Shown here piece after piece: positions 25,619 through 34,673 of a DNA stretch of 64,000 bases. The stretch comes from an uncultured Christensenellaceae bacterium (lineage in GTDB: Bacteria > Bacillota > Clostridia > Christensenellales > Borkfalkiaceae), in contig CAJUPX010000011.1 in NCBI GenBank assembly GCA_910588685.1, positions 9,747 to 73,746 of the forward strand, read 5' to 3'. The notes below the pieces were generated by a model that was not told the origin of the DNA, made no database searches, and worked only from the letters and a program-made list of their open reading frames with translations. Within the stretch, counting starts at the first letter, position 1; each line of letters opens with the position of its first letter. Made by a program: the position numbers and the translations under genes.

Positions 25619-25637
25619 AATAACCTCCTTAAAAATA

Positions 25638-25667
25638 TGCGGGAACCGCATATAAGCAGTTCCCGCA
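25638..25667. other. Intercistronic stem-loop
   Basis: TGCGGGAAC (25638-25646) pairs with GTTCCCGCA (25659-25667) between the long GH3 gene and the Ig/CBM lipoprotein gene, just before the AAGGAGG site. There is no U-tract, so it probably acts in mRNA stability or partial attenuation. Confidence 0.65.
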
Positions 25668-25680
25668 ATTGCTTTAACGT

Positions 25681-28600
25681 TTATTTGTTACGGGATTTTT
25701 TTGTTACCGCAACCGCTGCAGCCGCCGCGAGTGCCGCCGCGCCGAGCGTAATTCCGAATCCTGCGTCTATCGACGAACCGCAGCCTTTCTTAGGCTCTTC
25801 GTTACTGTCGCCGCCGGGAGTGCCGGGGTTAGGGTCTACGGGAGGGGGATTCTCACCTGCGGGCTCCTCTACTTTGAGCGTAAACTCCGCGGTAGCCGCT
25901 CTCTCGCAGCCGTCAGCCCAAGCCGAAACCTTTATAGTGTACTCGCCCGCAGTTACGGGAGTGCCCGTGAGTTTTCCGTCAGCGGAAAGAGTAAGACCTT
26001 CGGGCAGTCCTGCAGCGGAGTATACAACGTTGTCTGCTCCGGTAGCCTTTGCAAGGTCAACGTTCAACGCCGTGCCTACGGTAGCCTTGTCGAGCGCGCT
26101 GCCCGTAAAGGTTAAAGTTGTCGCCTTGGATACGGTTATCGTAACCTCTTTTGTTAAATCAGCCGCGCCGGCGGATTTCGCCTTAACGGTGAACGTGTAG
26201 CTGCCTTCCTGCGTAGGAGTACCTATTATCGCGCCTTCGGGGGATAACGTCATACCTTCGGGCAGAGTTCCCTCTACTTCGTAAGTTACGGTTGCGCCCT
26301 TAACTTCGGACGAAACGTCAACTCTTGCAAACTTGTTTACGGTTACGGTGGAAGCCGCTGTGCCCGTATATTCAAGTCCGCCGTTTACCCTGAGGGTAAG
26401 CACTATAGCCTGACCGATATATCCGTCTTTGTCTTTAAGCGAAACGGTCATTTTGTATTCGCCCGCAACGGCGTTTGCCGCAACCTTGCCGCTTATCATA
26501 CCGGTATCCTTGTTAATGGTAACGCCTTCGGGCGCGCCGGTGAGCACGTACTCGTAACCCGAGTAAACCTCGCTCTTAGCGTCGTACGACACGCTTCCGC
26601 CTCTGTCAACGGCGGGCAGAGCCTTGCTGTACTCCTTTGCGCCGTAATGTTCAGCGGTATATCTGTCGCCGAGCCTGTTCATAGCGTTACTGTTCACAAC
26701 GGTATATAAAACAGACTTAGCAGCTCTGCGCATTGCCGCAACGTGAGTGGGCGTAAGTGCCGCTCCGCTGATTGCAAGCGTTCTCTCGTTTCCGTCGGCA
26801 AGCCATAAATCGTTTCCGGCTCTTATCATAAGGTCAGCTTTCATAAATCCGTTTACCCAGTCGGTAATTACAAGACCTCTGAAGCCCCACTCGTCGCGGA
26901 GAATTTCGGTGAGCAGCGAATAGCTTGCGCCTGCCCAGGTATGTCCGAAGCGGTTGAACGCGCTCATCATACCCGTTGCGCCGCCGTCTTTAACGGAAAT
27001 TTCAAAGGATTTGAGATAAATTTCTCTCATAGTCTGCTCGTCAGCCCAGGTAGCAAGGTCGCCTCTGTTGGTTTCCTGGTCGTTGAGAGCAAAGTGTTTA
27101 AGCATTACGAATACGCCTTTGGACTGCGCGCCCTTTACTACGTTTGCACATATCTGTCCGGCAAGTGCGGGGTCTTCGGAATAATACTCGAAGTTTCTGC
27201 CCGAGAAAGGCGAACGGTGAATATTGTTGCCGGGAGCGTACCATCCGTTGTAACCGCCCTTTACGCCGTAAGAGGTAACGGGCTGCTGAGTCCACTGGTT
27301 AATGGTCGTATTTTCGCCTTCGCCGCCCCAGATACCTTCGTCGCCGACTGCTTCGCCCATTTTAAGAGCAAGTTCTTTATTCCAGGTGGAAGCCACAACG
27401 ATGGGCGACGCATACGAGCAGGTGTTGCCTACCCAGTTAGAGCCCGAACCCTGTACAAAGCCGGTGGGTCCGTCGGGAGTTATGGAAATAGGAACGTCGA
27501 GATCGTCTATGGGATTAGTAATAAAGAATCCCTCTACTATCATATCGCGCATATCTTCAAGCGTAAGCTGATCCATAAACGCGTCCCAGCGGGGGTCTTC
27601 ATATTTAAGACCGACAAGCTTGGTAGCGCTTATATTTGTTTTACGCGTTGTCTGGTACGTAGGCATTTTATCCGTGTACCAGGGCTGATCCTTATCGTAT
27701 TCGGGACTTGCCGAAGAATACGTAGCCTTAGCCTGCTCTTCGCCTGAGATTTTAGCCTCTTCTACGGAAGGCGGAGTGGGGAAAGTTCCCTCGAAATCGG
27801 CTCTCGACATTACCTTGGAGTGTCCGCCCCAAAGCTCTTCGGAGTTCTCGTCGAAATACGTGCTTACGTAATCGAATCTGTTTTCGATTTTAGTTCCCGA
27901 TTTTTCATCGGTTTCGTAATAAACCTCGTCATCGAGTTCATACGTCTTTTTAGCCGCGTCTTCGTCAGCCCATACGTGCGAGCCGTCGCCCACGTAAACC
28001 GTGTATTCGCCGTCGTCGAGCTCGTAGCCGGTTACGCCGTTAGCGTTTGCATCGTTATAGTCGTAGGAAGCCATATCGCGCACTTTCATAGAAACGCGCA
28101 CGGTCTGGCTCATACCGGGCTGAAGTAAATCGGTTTTTTCAAACGCGCCGAGAGCTACGTGAGATTTTTCGATTTCGCCGTCGGTGTAAGGTGCGGAATA
28201 GTACAGCTGCACTACTTCTTTACCGGCAACTTTTCCGGTATTCGTAACAGTAACGTCTGCTTCTATAACGCCGTCTTTGTCAAGCGACTTGGTAAGGAAT
28301 TTAACTTCCTTTTTAAAGCTCGTGTACGAAAGTCCGTAGCCGAAAGGATAAACCACGTTGTTATCGTACCAGGAGCCGCCCTCTACAAACCCGCGCGTTT
28401 CGTAATAGCGGTAACCGATATAAATACCCTCGTCGTATTCAACGTAGTTTATACCCGTCTTGGTACCCGCTTCGGTTTTGTAAGAGCTTGTATAGTTTGT
28501 TGCAAAGTTTGCAAAAGTAGGGTCTTTTTTGAAGTCTTTAGCATAAATATCTACGAGCTTGCCGGAAGGGTTAACCTCTCCGTTTAACACCTTGCCCAGA

Positions 28601-29457
28601 GCGTTGATACCGCTGCCGCCGGGGAAGCCGAGCCATAATATGGAGTTTACGCCCGTATCTTCTTTTAAGTCGCCGAGCTCGAACGAAGTTCCCATATTGA
28701 GAACTATAACAACGTTTCTGAAGTTCTGTTTAGCCATTTCTATCATAGCTTCTTCGTTATCGTCGAGTTCGAGGTAATGGTCGCCCGTAGCGGCGTTGCC
28801 GTTGTTGTTGTAATCGGATCTGCCGGCAACCGCTTTATCGTAGTTGGTCTTTAAATCGGCGCCTTCGCCGCCCGCGCGGGAAATTACGATTACCGCTGCG
28901 TCGTTGTAGTCTTTAAAGGTATTTTTAAGCGCGTCGCCGTAGCTTGCAACGGGTGTTTCGCCCGTGATAGTAGCTACCTGACCGGTGCCCGAGCCGCCGT
29001 CGCGTCCATTGCCCGACTGCGTATTGTCTTCATAGAAAGCCTTAAGTTCGGGGTTTACGGTAAAGCCCGCGTTTGCAAGGCTGTCGTAAAGGTTGTAGTA
29101 TTTTACTCCGCCTAAACCGCTGCCGTCGGCGCCCGAAGCCGAGCCGCCGCCGCCGTAGAAAGGATTTACGGAGTTTTTGCCGAATACGGAAATTCTCGTA
29201 CCCACTCTGAGAGGCAGAGAGTTGTTTTCGTTCTTTAACAGAACTATGCCCTCTTCAACTATTTTCTGGTTTAAATCGTTTGCGCGCTGCAAAGCGTCCT
29301 GAGCGCTGCTTGCGTCCGAGCGATATTTGGAAACGTAATCGCTGCCCGACGTTGCCGCCGAAGCCGTGAAAGACGAAACGCACATTGTGCACGCCACGGC
29401 AAGACTTGCGCATAAGGCCAACTTTTTAGCTATGCTTTTTTTGGTTTTGTTTGTCAT
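25681..29457 (-). CDS. Secreted permuted GH3 enzyme with Ig tail and C-terminal anchor
   Basis: A 1258-residue exported enzyme with a signal peptide (about 1-34, ASA before ATSGSDY). It has the same permuted GH3 order as its neighbour: GH3_C-type domain first (VEEGIVLLKNENNSLPLR), Fn3-like next, TIM barrel from about 640 (KHFALNDQETNRGDLATW, nucleophile region RGLVITDW). Three He_PIG Ig modules follow (LPEGMTLSPEGAIIGTPTQE). Then come a Pro/Gly/Asn-rich linker, GCGSS, a hydrophobic helix and KKSRNK. That tail looks like a processed C-terminal anchor. A GAGGAGG site precedes the ATG. Confidence 0.9.
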   Translation of the reverse strand: MTNKTKKSIAKKLALCASLAVACTMCVSSFTASAATSGSDYVSKYRSDASSAQDALQRANDLNQKIVEEGIVLLKNENNSLPLRVGTRISVFGKNSVNPFYGGGGSASGADGSGLGGVKYYNLYDSLANAGFTVNPELKAFYEDNTQSGNGRDGGSGTGQVATITGETPVASYGDALKNTFKDYNDAAVIVISRAGGEGADLKTNYDKAVAGRSDYNNNGNAATGDHYLELDDNEEAMIEMAKQNFRNVVIVLNMGTSFELGDLKEDTGVNSILWLGFPGGSGINALGKVLNGEVNPSGKLVDIYAKDFKKDPTFANFATNYTSSYKTEAGTKTGINYVEYDEGIYIGYRYYETRGFVEGGSWYDNNVVYPFGYGLSYTSFKKEVKFLTKSLDKDGVIEADVTVTNTGKVAGKEVVQLYYSAPYTDGEIEKSHVALGAFEKTDLLQPGMSQTVRVSMKVRDMASYDYNDANANGVTGYELDDGEYTVYVGDGSHVWADEDAAKKTYELDDEVYYETDEKSGTKIENRFDYVSTYFDENSEELWGGHSKVMSRADFEGTFPTPPSVEEAKISGEEQAKATYSSASPEYDKDQPWYTDKMPTYQTTRKTNISATKLVGLKYEDPRWDAFMDQLTLEDMRDMIVEGFFITNPIDDLDVPISITPDGPTGFVQGSGSNWVGNTCSYASPIVVASTWNKELALKMGEAVGDEGIWGGEGENTTINQWTQQPVTSYGVKGGYNGWYAPGNNIHRSPFSGRNFEYYSEDPALAGQICANVVKGAQSKGVFVMLKHFALNDQETNRGDLATWADEQTMREIYLKSFEISVKDGGATGMMSAFNRFGHTWAGASYSLLTEILRDEWGFRGLVITDWVNGFMKADLMIRAGNDLWLADGNERTLAISGAALTPTHVAAMRRAAKSVLYTVVNSNAMNRLGDRYTAEHYGAKEYSKALPAVDRGGSVSYDAKSEVYSGYEYVLTGAPEGVTINKDTGMISGKVAANAVAGEYKMTVSLKDKDGYIGQAIVLTLRVNGGLEYTGTAASTVTVNKFARVDVSSEVKGATVTYEVEGTLPEGMTLSPEGAIIGTPTQEGSYTFTVKAKSAGAADLTKEVTITVSKATTLTFTGSALDKATVGTALNVDLAKATGADNVVYSAAGLPEGLTLSADGKLTGTPVTAGEYTIKVSAWADGCERAATAEFTLKVEEPAGENPPPVDPNPGTPGGDSNEEPKKGCGSSIDAGFGITLGAAALAAAAAVAVTKKSRNK

Positions 29458-29483
29458 ACTTCCTCCTCGAATTTATTGTGTAT

Positions 29484-29511
29484 ATGCGCGGCGCGTTAAC
29501 GCGCCGCGCAT
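29484..29511. other. 28-base perfect palindrome between esterase and GH3 genes
   Basis: Each half is 14 bases; the left half reads ATGCGCGGCGCGTT. It lies between the GH3 start and the esterase stop with little U-tract on the minus strand. It is likely a strong intercistronic hairpin that sets different expression of the two genes. Confidence 0.75.
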
Positions 29512-29531
29512 CGCATTTTAAAGTATTTTGA

Positions 29532-32303
29532 TTATGCCTGAGCGGGAGTTTTAGCCTGAGCCGCAAGCCATCCCCAAAGAGTTACAGCCTTGCCGTTAAC
29601 AGTAACGGTTTCGTTGCTGTTTTCGGTAATATCTGCAAGTATAAACGCGCCGTTTTCGCCGCTGCCGGTTGTAGCCTGAACTTTGCTGCACTCGTCACGG
29701 AGCGTATAAATCCAGGAATAGTGACCGTCGTAAGCCGCGCCCTGGGGAGTTTTGTCCTCACCCTCTGCGATTACTACGTTATCAAACAACGTATAGTGAA
29801 CGTTGGTTGCACCTGCTTTAAGAAGCTCGATGTAGAGCGAGTTGGAATTGGTTTCAGTATATCCCTTGAATTCGGGCTGCCACGCACTGTTTCTGTTTGT
29901 GCCGATAGAAACGGTCATATCCGCTTTAGCGTGGGTAATCCACATAGGAACGTTTACGAGTCTTGCAAATTCTTCTTTGGTAAGAGCTGCGGTTTTATCG
30001 AAAGGAACTGCGATAGGATAAGCCGCAGCAAAGTACTCGCCGTGCTTGGAAAGCATTTCAACCGTCATCCAGCCTCCGTTGGAGCATCCGCCGATATAAA
30101 TACGGGTATCGTCGATATCGGTGTGGGTATCTACGAAGTTTTTGATAAGCTTGAACAGAGATTCGGTGTAAATGGATTCGCCTACGTTGCTTCCGCCCTG
30201 CTGTCCGTTGCCGTTATCCATCCACATTGTGGGCGACTGGGGAGCAAGAACGTATGCGCCGGCACAGGTATCGGTTATGAAATAATCCTGAATAAGAGGT
30301 TTAGCAAGGTTTACAACCTGGTTGCCGAGCAAGACGATTGAAGGATCTGTACCGCCTTCGCCCGCGCCGTGAAGCCATACTATAAGAGGCTTTTTGTCGG
30401 TTTTAGCCGCGTTTGCTTCGGGTGCGTACGAAGCGTATTTAAGAGTAATGTTAGCTTCGGAATCGGTATAAGAACCGGTCGTATCCCATTTATCAAGCTC
30501 GGGAATATCGTATTCTGCGGCAAACTCACCGGTGAACTTTGTATAGGTGGTTTCTCCGATTTTAAGACCGTCTATTGCAAGCTTGTAGGCCTCTACGGGA
30601 TTCCAGCTGTTCTTGCCGCTCTGCTGGTTGTAAGTAAAAGGCTTTACATTGTTTGCGGGACCGGTTCCCCACATACTTGCAGCAATAGAATAAGCATATT
30701 CTATCGTTACGTAGCGCGAGCTTGTTGCTTCCGCCGTAAGTTTGTCACCGTTAGCGTTGCTGAGATAAACTTTATCGGTTTCAGCCTTGCCTACGCTGCC
30801 TACTTTGAAGGGATTTGTTGCAATTGCAGTTACGGGAATATCCTCGGTAAAGCCGAGAACGGCTTTGTAAATTGCGGGACCTTCTGCGTGGTCGGTAACT
30901 ATGAGTTTGCCGGTTACAGCCTTTTCGTATGCAACAGCAGGTAAAGGAGGCGCGGGGAAATTGGATTCTCCTGCAGCCTCGTCGCCGTTTACAGACGAAA
31001 GAACAACGGAAGTTTTAATATCGATACAGTCAAGGTTGATTGCCTGTTTTTTAACGGTAAGAGTAATGGTATTCATACCCTTAACAACGTCGAACTCACA
31101 TACAAGTACGGAATCCCAATACTTATTGTAAACACTAGCCTGACCGGAGCCGCGTACGGTTCCTCCCTCATAAGCTATATCATTGCTGTTAATGGAAACG
31201 CCGATGTGTTCGGAGCTAACCGTCGTATCGACTATAGGACCGTTATTGCCCTGAACGACAGCACTGGTTGCACGCAGATACAGCGTAGCTTTGCCTGCAG
31301 CTTCGGCATTGAACGTAAACATTACGGTTTTACCTGCTTCAGTCATAAAGCCGAGCGATTTGCCGCCGCTTGCATTAGCTACGGTTTCAACGGGGTTATT
31401 ACCAAGAAATTGCTGCAAAAATTCAGGCACCGTTACAGTAAATTTAGAATCTTCTGCTTCAAGCGTATAGCCTATCCTCTGTTTTGCGCTGTCAAGTAAA
31501 ACTTTAACAGGCATCGAGTAATAGCCGTAGTGAGCATATAAAGTTACATCGTCGGTTACTGTATATTCCGAGAAATTGATTGCAGTGCCGCCCTCAGCAG
31601 CCGTAAACCAGCCGTGGAATTCGGAACCGGGCTTGGAAGCTTCGGGAACGCCGGATAATTTAGCGTTTTCCTCAACGGTGAGCGTAGACTGTCCGCTAAG
31701 AACACCGCCGTTAGCGTCGAAAGTTACGGTATAAGTTTTAATCCAGTGAGCGTAAAGAGTTGTATCTTCGGTGATTTCATCGAACATAGGATCAACTTCG
31801 TTACCGCCGGTTGCAGCGTCGTACCAAGCGTCGAATTTATAACCTTCTCTCGTTGCGGTGGGAGGAGTTAAAACGTTGCCGTTTTCATCAACCTCGTAAA
31901 CCGTTTCGCCGTCTATAACGCCGCCGTTTGCGTTAAAGGTAACCTTGACCTTTTCGGCGGGAGGCGGGGTCGGCTCCGTGTAATGCGCGTAGAGCGTTAC
32001 GTCCTTGGAAACCGTATATGTAGTCAAATCGATTTTATCGCCTGCGCTTGCAGCGGTGTACCAAGCCTCGAACACATAGTCAGTTTTAGCCGCCGTGGGA
32101 GCGCCCGTGATTTTTTCGCCCTTCTTCACCTTAACGGTCGCACTGCCGGTAAGCGTACCGCCGTTAGCGTCGAAAGTAACGGTATATTCCGTTGCCGAGG
32201 GAGCGGGGTCGGGGTCTTTTTCGTCTTTGCAGGCAGCAAACGCTACGCACAACATAAGCGCAAGAGCCGTGCAAATAACAGAAAGTAGTTTTTTTGCCTT
32301 CAT
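29532..32303 (-). CDS. Lipoprotein esterase with three InlB-type repeats and a CBM-like module
   Basis: A 923-residue protein starting at 32303, where GGAGGAAAAC precedes the ATG. The lipobox is AFAAC (Cys25). Three Listeria-Bacteroides (InlB B) repeats occupy about 38-240 (YTVTFDANGGTLTG and two close relatives ending in TLYAHY/TLYAHW). A CBM6/35-like module is at about 255-425. The C-terminal alpha/beta hydrolase has KPLIVWLHGAGEGG, nucleophile elbow GGCSNGG and late His in GHYSWIYT. It probably deacylates plant or mucus polysaccharide at the cell surface. First gene of the GH3 operon. Confidence 0.85.
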   Translation of the reverse strand: MKAKKLLSVICTALALMLCVAFAACKDEKDPDPAPSATEYTVTFDANGGTLTGSATVKVKKGEKITGAPTAAKTDYVFEAWYTAASAGDKIDLTTYTVSKDVTLYAHYTEPTPPPAEKVKVTFNANGGVIDGETVYEVDENGNVLTPPTATREGYKFDAWYDAATGGNEVDPMFDEITEDTTLYAHWIKTYTVTFDANGGVLSGQSTLTVEENAKLSGVPEASKPGSEFHGWFTAAEGGTAINFSEYTVTDDVTLYAHYGYYSMPVKVLLDSAKQRIGYTLEAEDSKFTVTVPEFLQQFLGNNPVETVANASGGKSLGFMTEAGKTVMFTFNAEAAGKATLYLRATSAVVQGNNGPIVDTTVSSEHIGVSINSNDIAYEGGTVRGSGQASVYNKYWDSVLVCEFDVVKGMNTITLTVKKQAINLDCIDIKTSVVLSSVNGDEAAGESNFPAPPLPAVAYEKAVTGKLIVTDHAEGPAIYKAVLGFTEDIPVTAIATNPFKVGSVGKAETDKVYLSNANGDKLTAEATSSRYVTIEYAYSIAASMWGTGPANNVKPFTYNQQSGKNSWNPVEAYKLAIDGLKIGETTYTKFTGEFAAEYDIPELDKWDTTGSYTDSEANITLKYASYAPEANAAKTDKKPLIVWLHGAGEGGTDPSIVLLGNQVVNLAKPLIQDYFITDTCAGAYVLAPQSPTMWMDNGNGQQGGSNVGESIYTESLFKLIKNFVDTHTDIDDTRIYIGGCSNGGWMTVEMLSKHGEYFAAAYPIAVPFDKTAALTKEEFARLVNVPMWITHAKADMTVSIGTNRNSAWQPEFKGYTETNSNSLYIELLKAGATNVHYTLFDNVVIAEGEDKTPQGAAYDGHYSWIYTLRDECSKVQATTGSGENGAFILADITENSNETVTVNGKAVTLWGWLAAQAKTPAQA

Positions 32304-32339
32304 TGTTTTCCTCCATAAGAATTTTTTGAACAAATTTTG

Positions 32340-32400
32340 TCCTTTACAAACAGAATAATGCACCTATATAAATTTGTAAATACCCTTGTCATTTCAGGTA
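32340..32400 (-). promoter_or_regulatory. Candidate promoter of the esterase-GH3 operon
   Basis: On the minus strand TTTACA, a 17-base spacer and TATTCT lie about 50-80 bases before the esterase start. The match is moderate. A near-palindrome GACAAAATTTGTTC follows and could be an operator. Confidence 0.4.
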
Positions 32401-32427
32401 AAAAAAACGGCACAAATGAATATATAC

Positions 32428-32459
32428 AAAAAAAGCCCGCGCGTTAGCAAACGCGCGGG
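32428..32459 (-). terminator. Terminator of the AgrC/LytTR operon
   Basis: A 10-bp stem CCCGCGCGTT / AACGCGCGGG around AGCA. The minus strand continues into a long T-run. It lies about 38 bases after the kinase stop. Confidence 0.9.
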
Positions 32460-32496
32460 GATCCTTTTTAAGATAAATTCAAGCCCGGTTTTTTTA

Positions 32497-33789
32497 TTAT
32501 TTTAAAGGTATTGCGGCGAGCATTGTGAACAAATCGCCCTCCTGGTAAAAGCTGATTTGCCCGCCGTAATTTTCGACCACGTTACGCATACTCTTAGCGC
32601 CGAAGCCGTGGTTTTCCCTGTCCTCTTTTTCGGTAAGCGGCAGCCCCTCGCTTATTTCAACCTTGCGGGAAACGTAGTTTTCTATTTTTATTATGCAGGT
32701 TTGTTCACGCCGCACTATATTTACCGTAATTTCTTTTAGAGATACTTCCGTTTCGCTCTTTACGCTTTCAATCGCATTTTCAAGCGCGTTCCCAATAAGT
32801 GAATATATATGGTGAGGCTTCATAAAGTTTATAGTTGCGCCGTCGGCGGTGCACACAAACCGTATGCCGAGCCGCTCGCACATCATAGCCTTTTCCGAGA
32901 GCACTACGTCGAGGGCGCGGTTGCCGGTAAAATACGAGCTTTTTAAAATTTCGCTGTCCGCCTCCACTTCCTTTAAGCTTTCGTAATCGACAATGCCCTG
33001 GTGGGTGCGCAACTTCATATCGTGGTATTTTATCTGAATTTTTTCGTTTGACAGCTTTGCCTGCTCGTAACGCTGTTCGTCTTTATGCAGCAGCTCCTGT
33101 AAAATGCTGTTTTCTATTTCGAGGCGGCGTTTGCTGATGTTCATAAACGCCACAAGCAGCGTGGAAACTGTAAACAGCGAGGCAATCAGCAGAAGCAGCG
33201 CAGTACCGTTTGTAGACCAGAACACCGCCTGACGCGCATAGTGAGTAAACAGCGACGCAACCAGAATAAAAGTAACGGCAAAATAAAATATTATTACGTT
33301 ATTGAATTTGAGCTCGTCCTTGCGTTTTAATTTTCGGACGGAGAAAATATAGGTTGCCGCCATTCCCGCAGCAAGTATCAACGGCATCGCCACGTAGTAA
33401 TATTTAAACATTTCGTTATTGCCGGTAAAATACATTATAAATAAAATAAACGCATAGGCGAGGTTGCTTATTATATGCTGCGCGCCGTATATGCACAAGC
33501 CGATAAACAGCGACTGCATTATATCGGCTTTAAAGCTTATAAATACCGTTGCCGTTAGCATCGCCGAAACAATTACGTAGTTAAGCGGGTCGGGCACCGG
33601 AAAATAACCGAATCTTTTAAGCGTTTGAAAACCGATTATAACAGCTAAACACAGCGGAAACCTGACGTAAAAAAGTTTTCGTTTTTTGAATACGGGCAGA
33701 TACAGCAGCGTTATAAATATAAGCTGCGTTGTAAATTCGTTGCCGCAGATATCAAAAAATCCTGCAACAATTTTTATATACTCATACAT
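32497..33789 (-). CDS. AgrC-like GHKL sensor histidine kinase
   Basis: A 430-residue protein. The N-terminal half has six or seven membrane helices (about 15-205). The C-terminal half has the phospho-acceptor region KYHDMKLRTHQG, N-box NALENAIESV and G-box GFGAKSMRNVVENYGG without the usual HisKA domain. This is the architecture of peptide-sensing AgrC/ComD-type kinases. It overlaps its LytTR partner by 8 bases. No AgrD-like peptide gene was found beside it. Confidence 0.9.
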   Translation of the reverse strand: MYEYIKIVAGFFDICGNEFTTQLIFITLLYLPVFKKRKLFYVRFPLCLAVIIGFQTLKRFGYFPVPDPLNYVIVSAMLTATVFISFKADIMQSLFIGLCIYGAQHIISNLAYAFILFIMYFTGNNEMFKYYYVAMPLILAAGMAATYIFSVRKLKRKDELKFNNVIIFYFAVTFILVASLFTHYARQAVFWSTNGTALLLLIASLFTVSTLLVAFMNISKRRLEIENSILQELLHKDEQRYEQAKLSNEKIQIKYHDMKLRTHQGIVDYESLKEVEADSEILKSSYFTGNRALDVVLSEKAMMCERLGIRFVCTADGATINFMKPHHIYSLIGNALENAIESVKSETEVSLKEITVNIVRREQTCIIKIENYVSRKVEISEGLPLTEKEDRENHGFGAKSMRNVVENYGGQISFYQEGDLFTMLAAIPLK

Positions 33790-34528
33790 TGAGCGTACCT
33801 ATTCTGCCGAGGAATTTAATAAAAGCTTCGTTAAAGCTCCGCAAAAATTTCCTGCTTATCGGCAGCGTTATGCCGCCGCTGAGTTTTACTTCGCCGTTGA
33901 CTACGGACAGCACGTGCCTGAGATTTATAAGATAGCAGGCGCTGCACCTGGCAAAGCCGAGATCGCCCAGGCTGTCCACCATTTCCTGCATAGAGCCGCG
34001 CGTGCGGTATTCAGACGGTTTATTTTCGGGATTGAGTACGTAATAATATAAATTGTGAATTTGTATTTCCAGATAAATAATATCGGAAACGGGTATAACC
34101 TCCACTCCGTGCAGTGTTTTTACCTTTATTCTACGCGTCTGACTTGTTTTTAAAACCTGTATCATTCTGTCAAGACTGCGGTTGAACAGAGTTTCGTCGA
34201 TAGGCTTTAAAATATAGCCCAGAGCGTTTACCTCATAGCCGTTTATGGCGTACTGCTCGTAATGTGTGCAGAAAATTATAATTGCGGTTTTATTGAATTC
34301 ACGGATTTTTTTAGCTACGCGCAAACCGTTGTTGCCCGGCATATTAATATCCAGAATTAAAATTTCATAGCTGTTGGGGTCATTTTTTAAAAGCTCGTCC
34401 CCGCAGGAATACGTATCGGTTTCAAAGCGCAAATCTTCGGCGCTCGAACCTGCATACTTATTTAACAGCCCGGTAATTCTTTGGAGAATTTCCGGTTCGT
34501 CGTCTACAACCGCAACTTTATATATCAT
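33782..34528 (-). CDS. LytTR-family response regulator (AgrA/VirR type)
   Basis: A 248-residue regulator starting at 34528 (MIYKVAVVDDEPE), where AGAGGGAAT gives the ribosome site; the open frame reaches 34609 without one. Receiver phospho-acceptor Asp60 sits in ILILDINMPGNNG. The LytTR DNA-binding domain spans about 145-245 (VSDIIYLEIQIHN and LPISRKFLRSFNEAF). Partner of the overlapping GHKL kinase. Confidence 0.93.
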   Translation of the reverse strand: MIYKVAVVDDEPEILQRITGLLNKYAGSSAEDLRFETDTYSCGDELLKNDPNSYEILILDINMPGNNGLRVAKKIREFNKTAIIIFCTHYEQYAINGYEVNALGYILKPIDETLFNRSLDRMIQVLKTSQTRRIKVKTLHGVEVIPVSDIIYLEIQIHNLYYYVLNPENKPSEYRTRGSMQEMVDSLGDLGFARCSACYLINLRHVLSVVNGEVKLSGGITLPISRKFLRSFNEAFIKFLGRIGTLNV

Positions 34529-34553
34529 ATTCCCTCTTTCTGTTAAGTCATTA

Positions 34554-34600
34554 GTTTGCGTGTATGCTGCGCATACACGCAAACGGGGTGCACCCCGTTT
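34554..34600 (-). promoter_or_regulatory. Two overlapping palindromes upstream of the LytTR regulator
   Basis: GTTTGCGTGTATG (34554-34566) pairs with CATACACGCAAAC (34572-34584). The palindrome AAACGGGGTGCACCCCGTTT (34581-34600) shares four bases with the second arm, so the two stems compete at their border. They lie 25-70 bases before the start. Confidence 0.6.
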
Positions 34601-34673
34601 ACTGTCCATTATAACATAAATTTTTGAAATTGCAACACAAACAGCAAAAAAACTATTGTTTGCGTGCGGTCTT

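Noticed and set aside
29532..32303. Tandem repeats in the esterase gene considered as a CRISPR-like or microsatellite array
   Set aside because: They are protein-level InlB-type repeats of about 65 residues with diverged DNA, not direct DNA repeats with spacers. No CRISPR array was seen anywhere.
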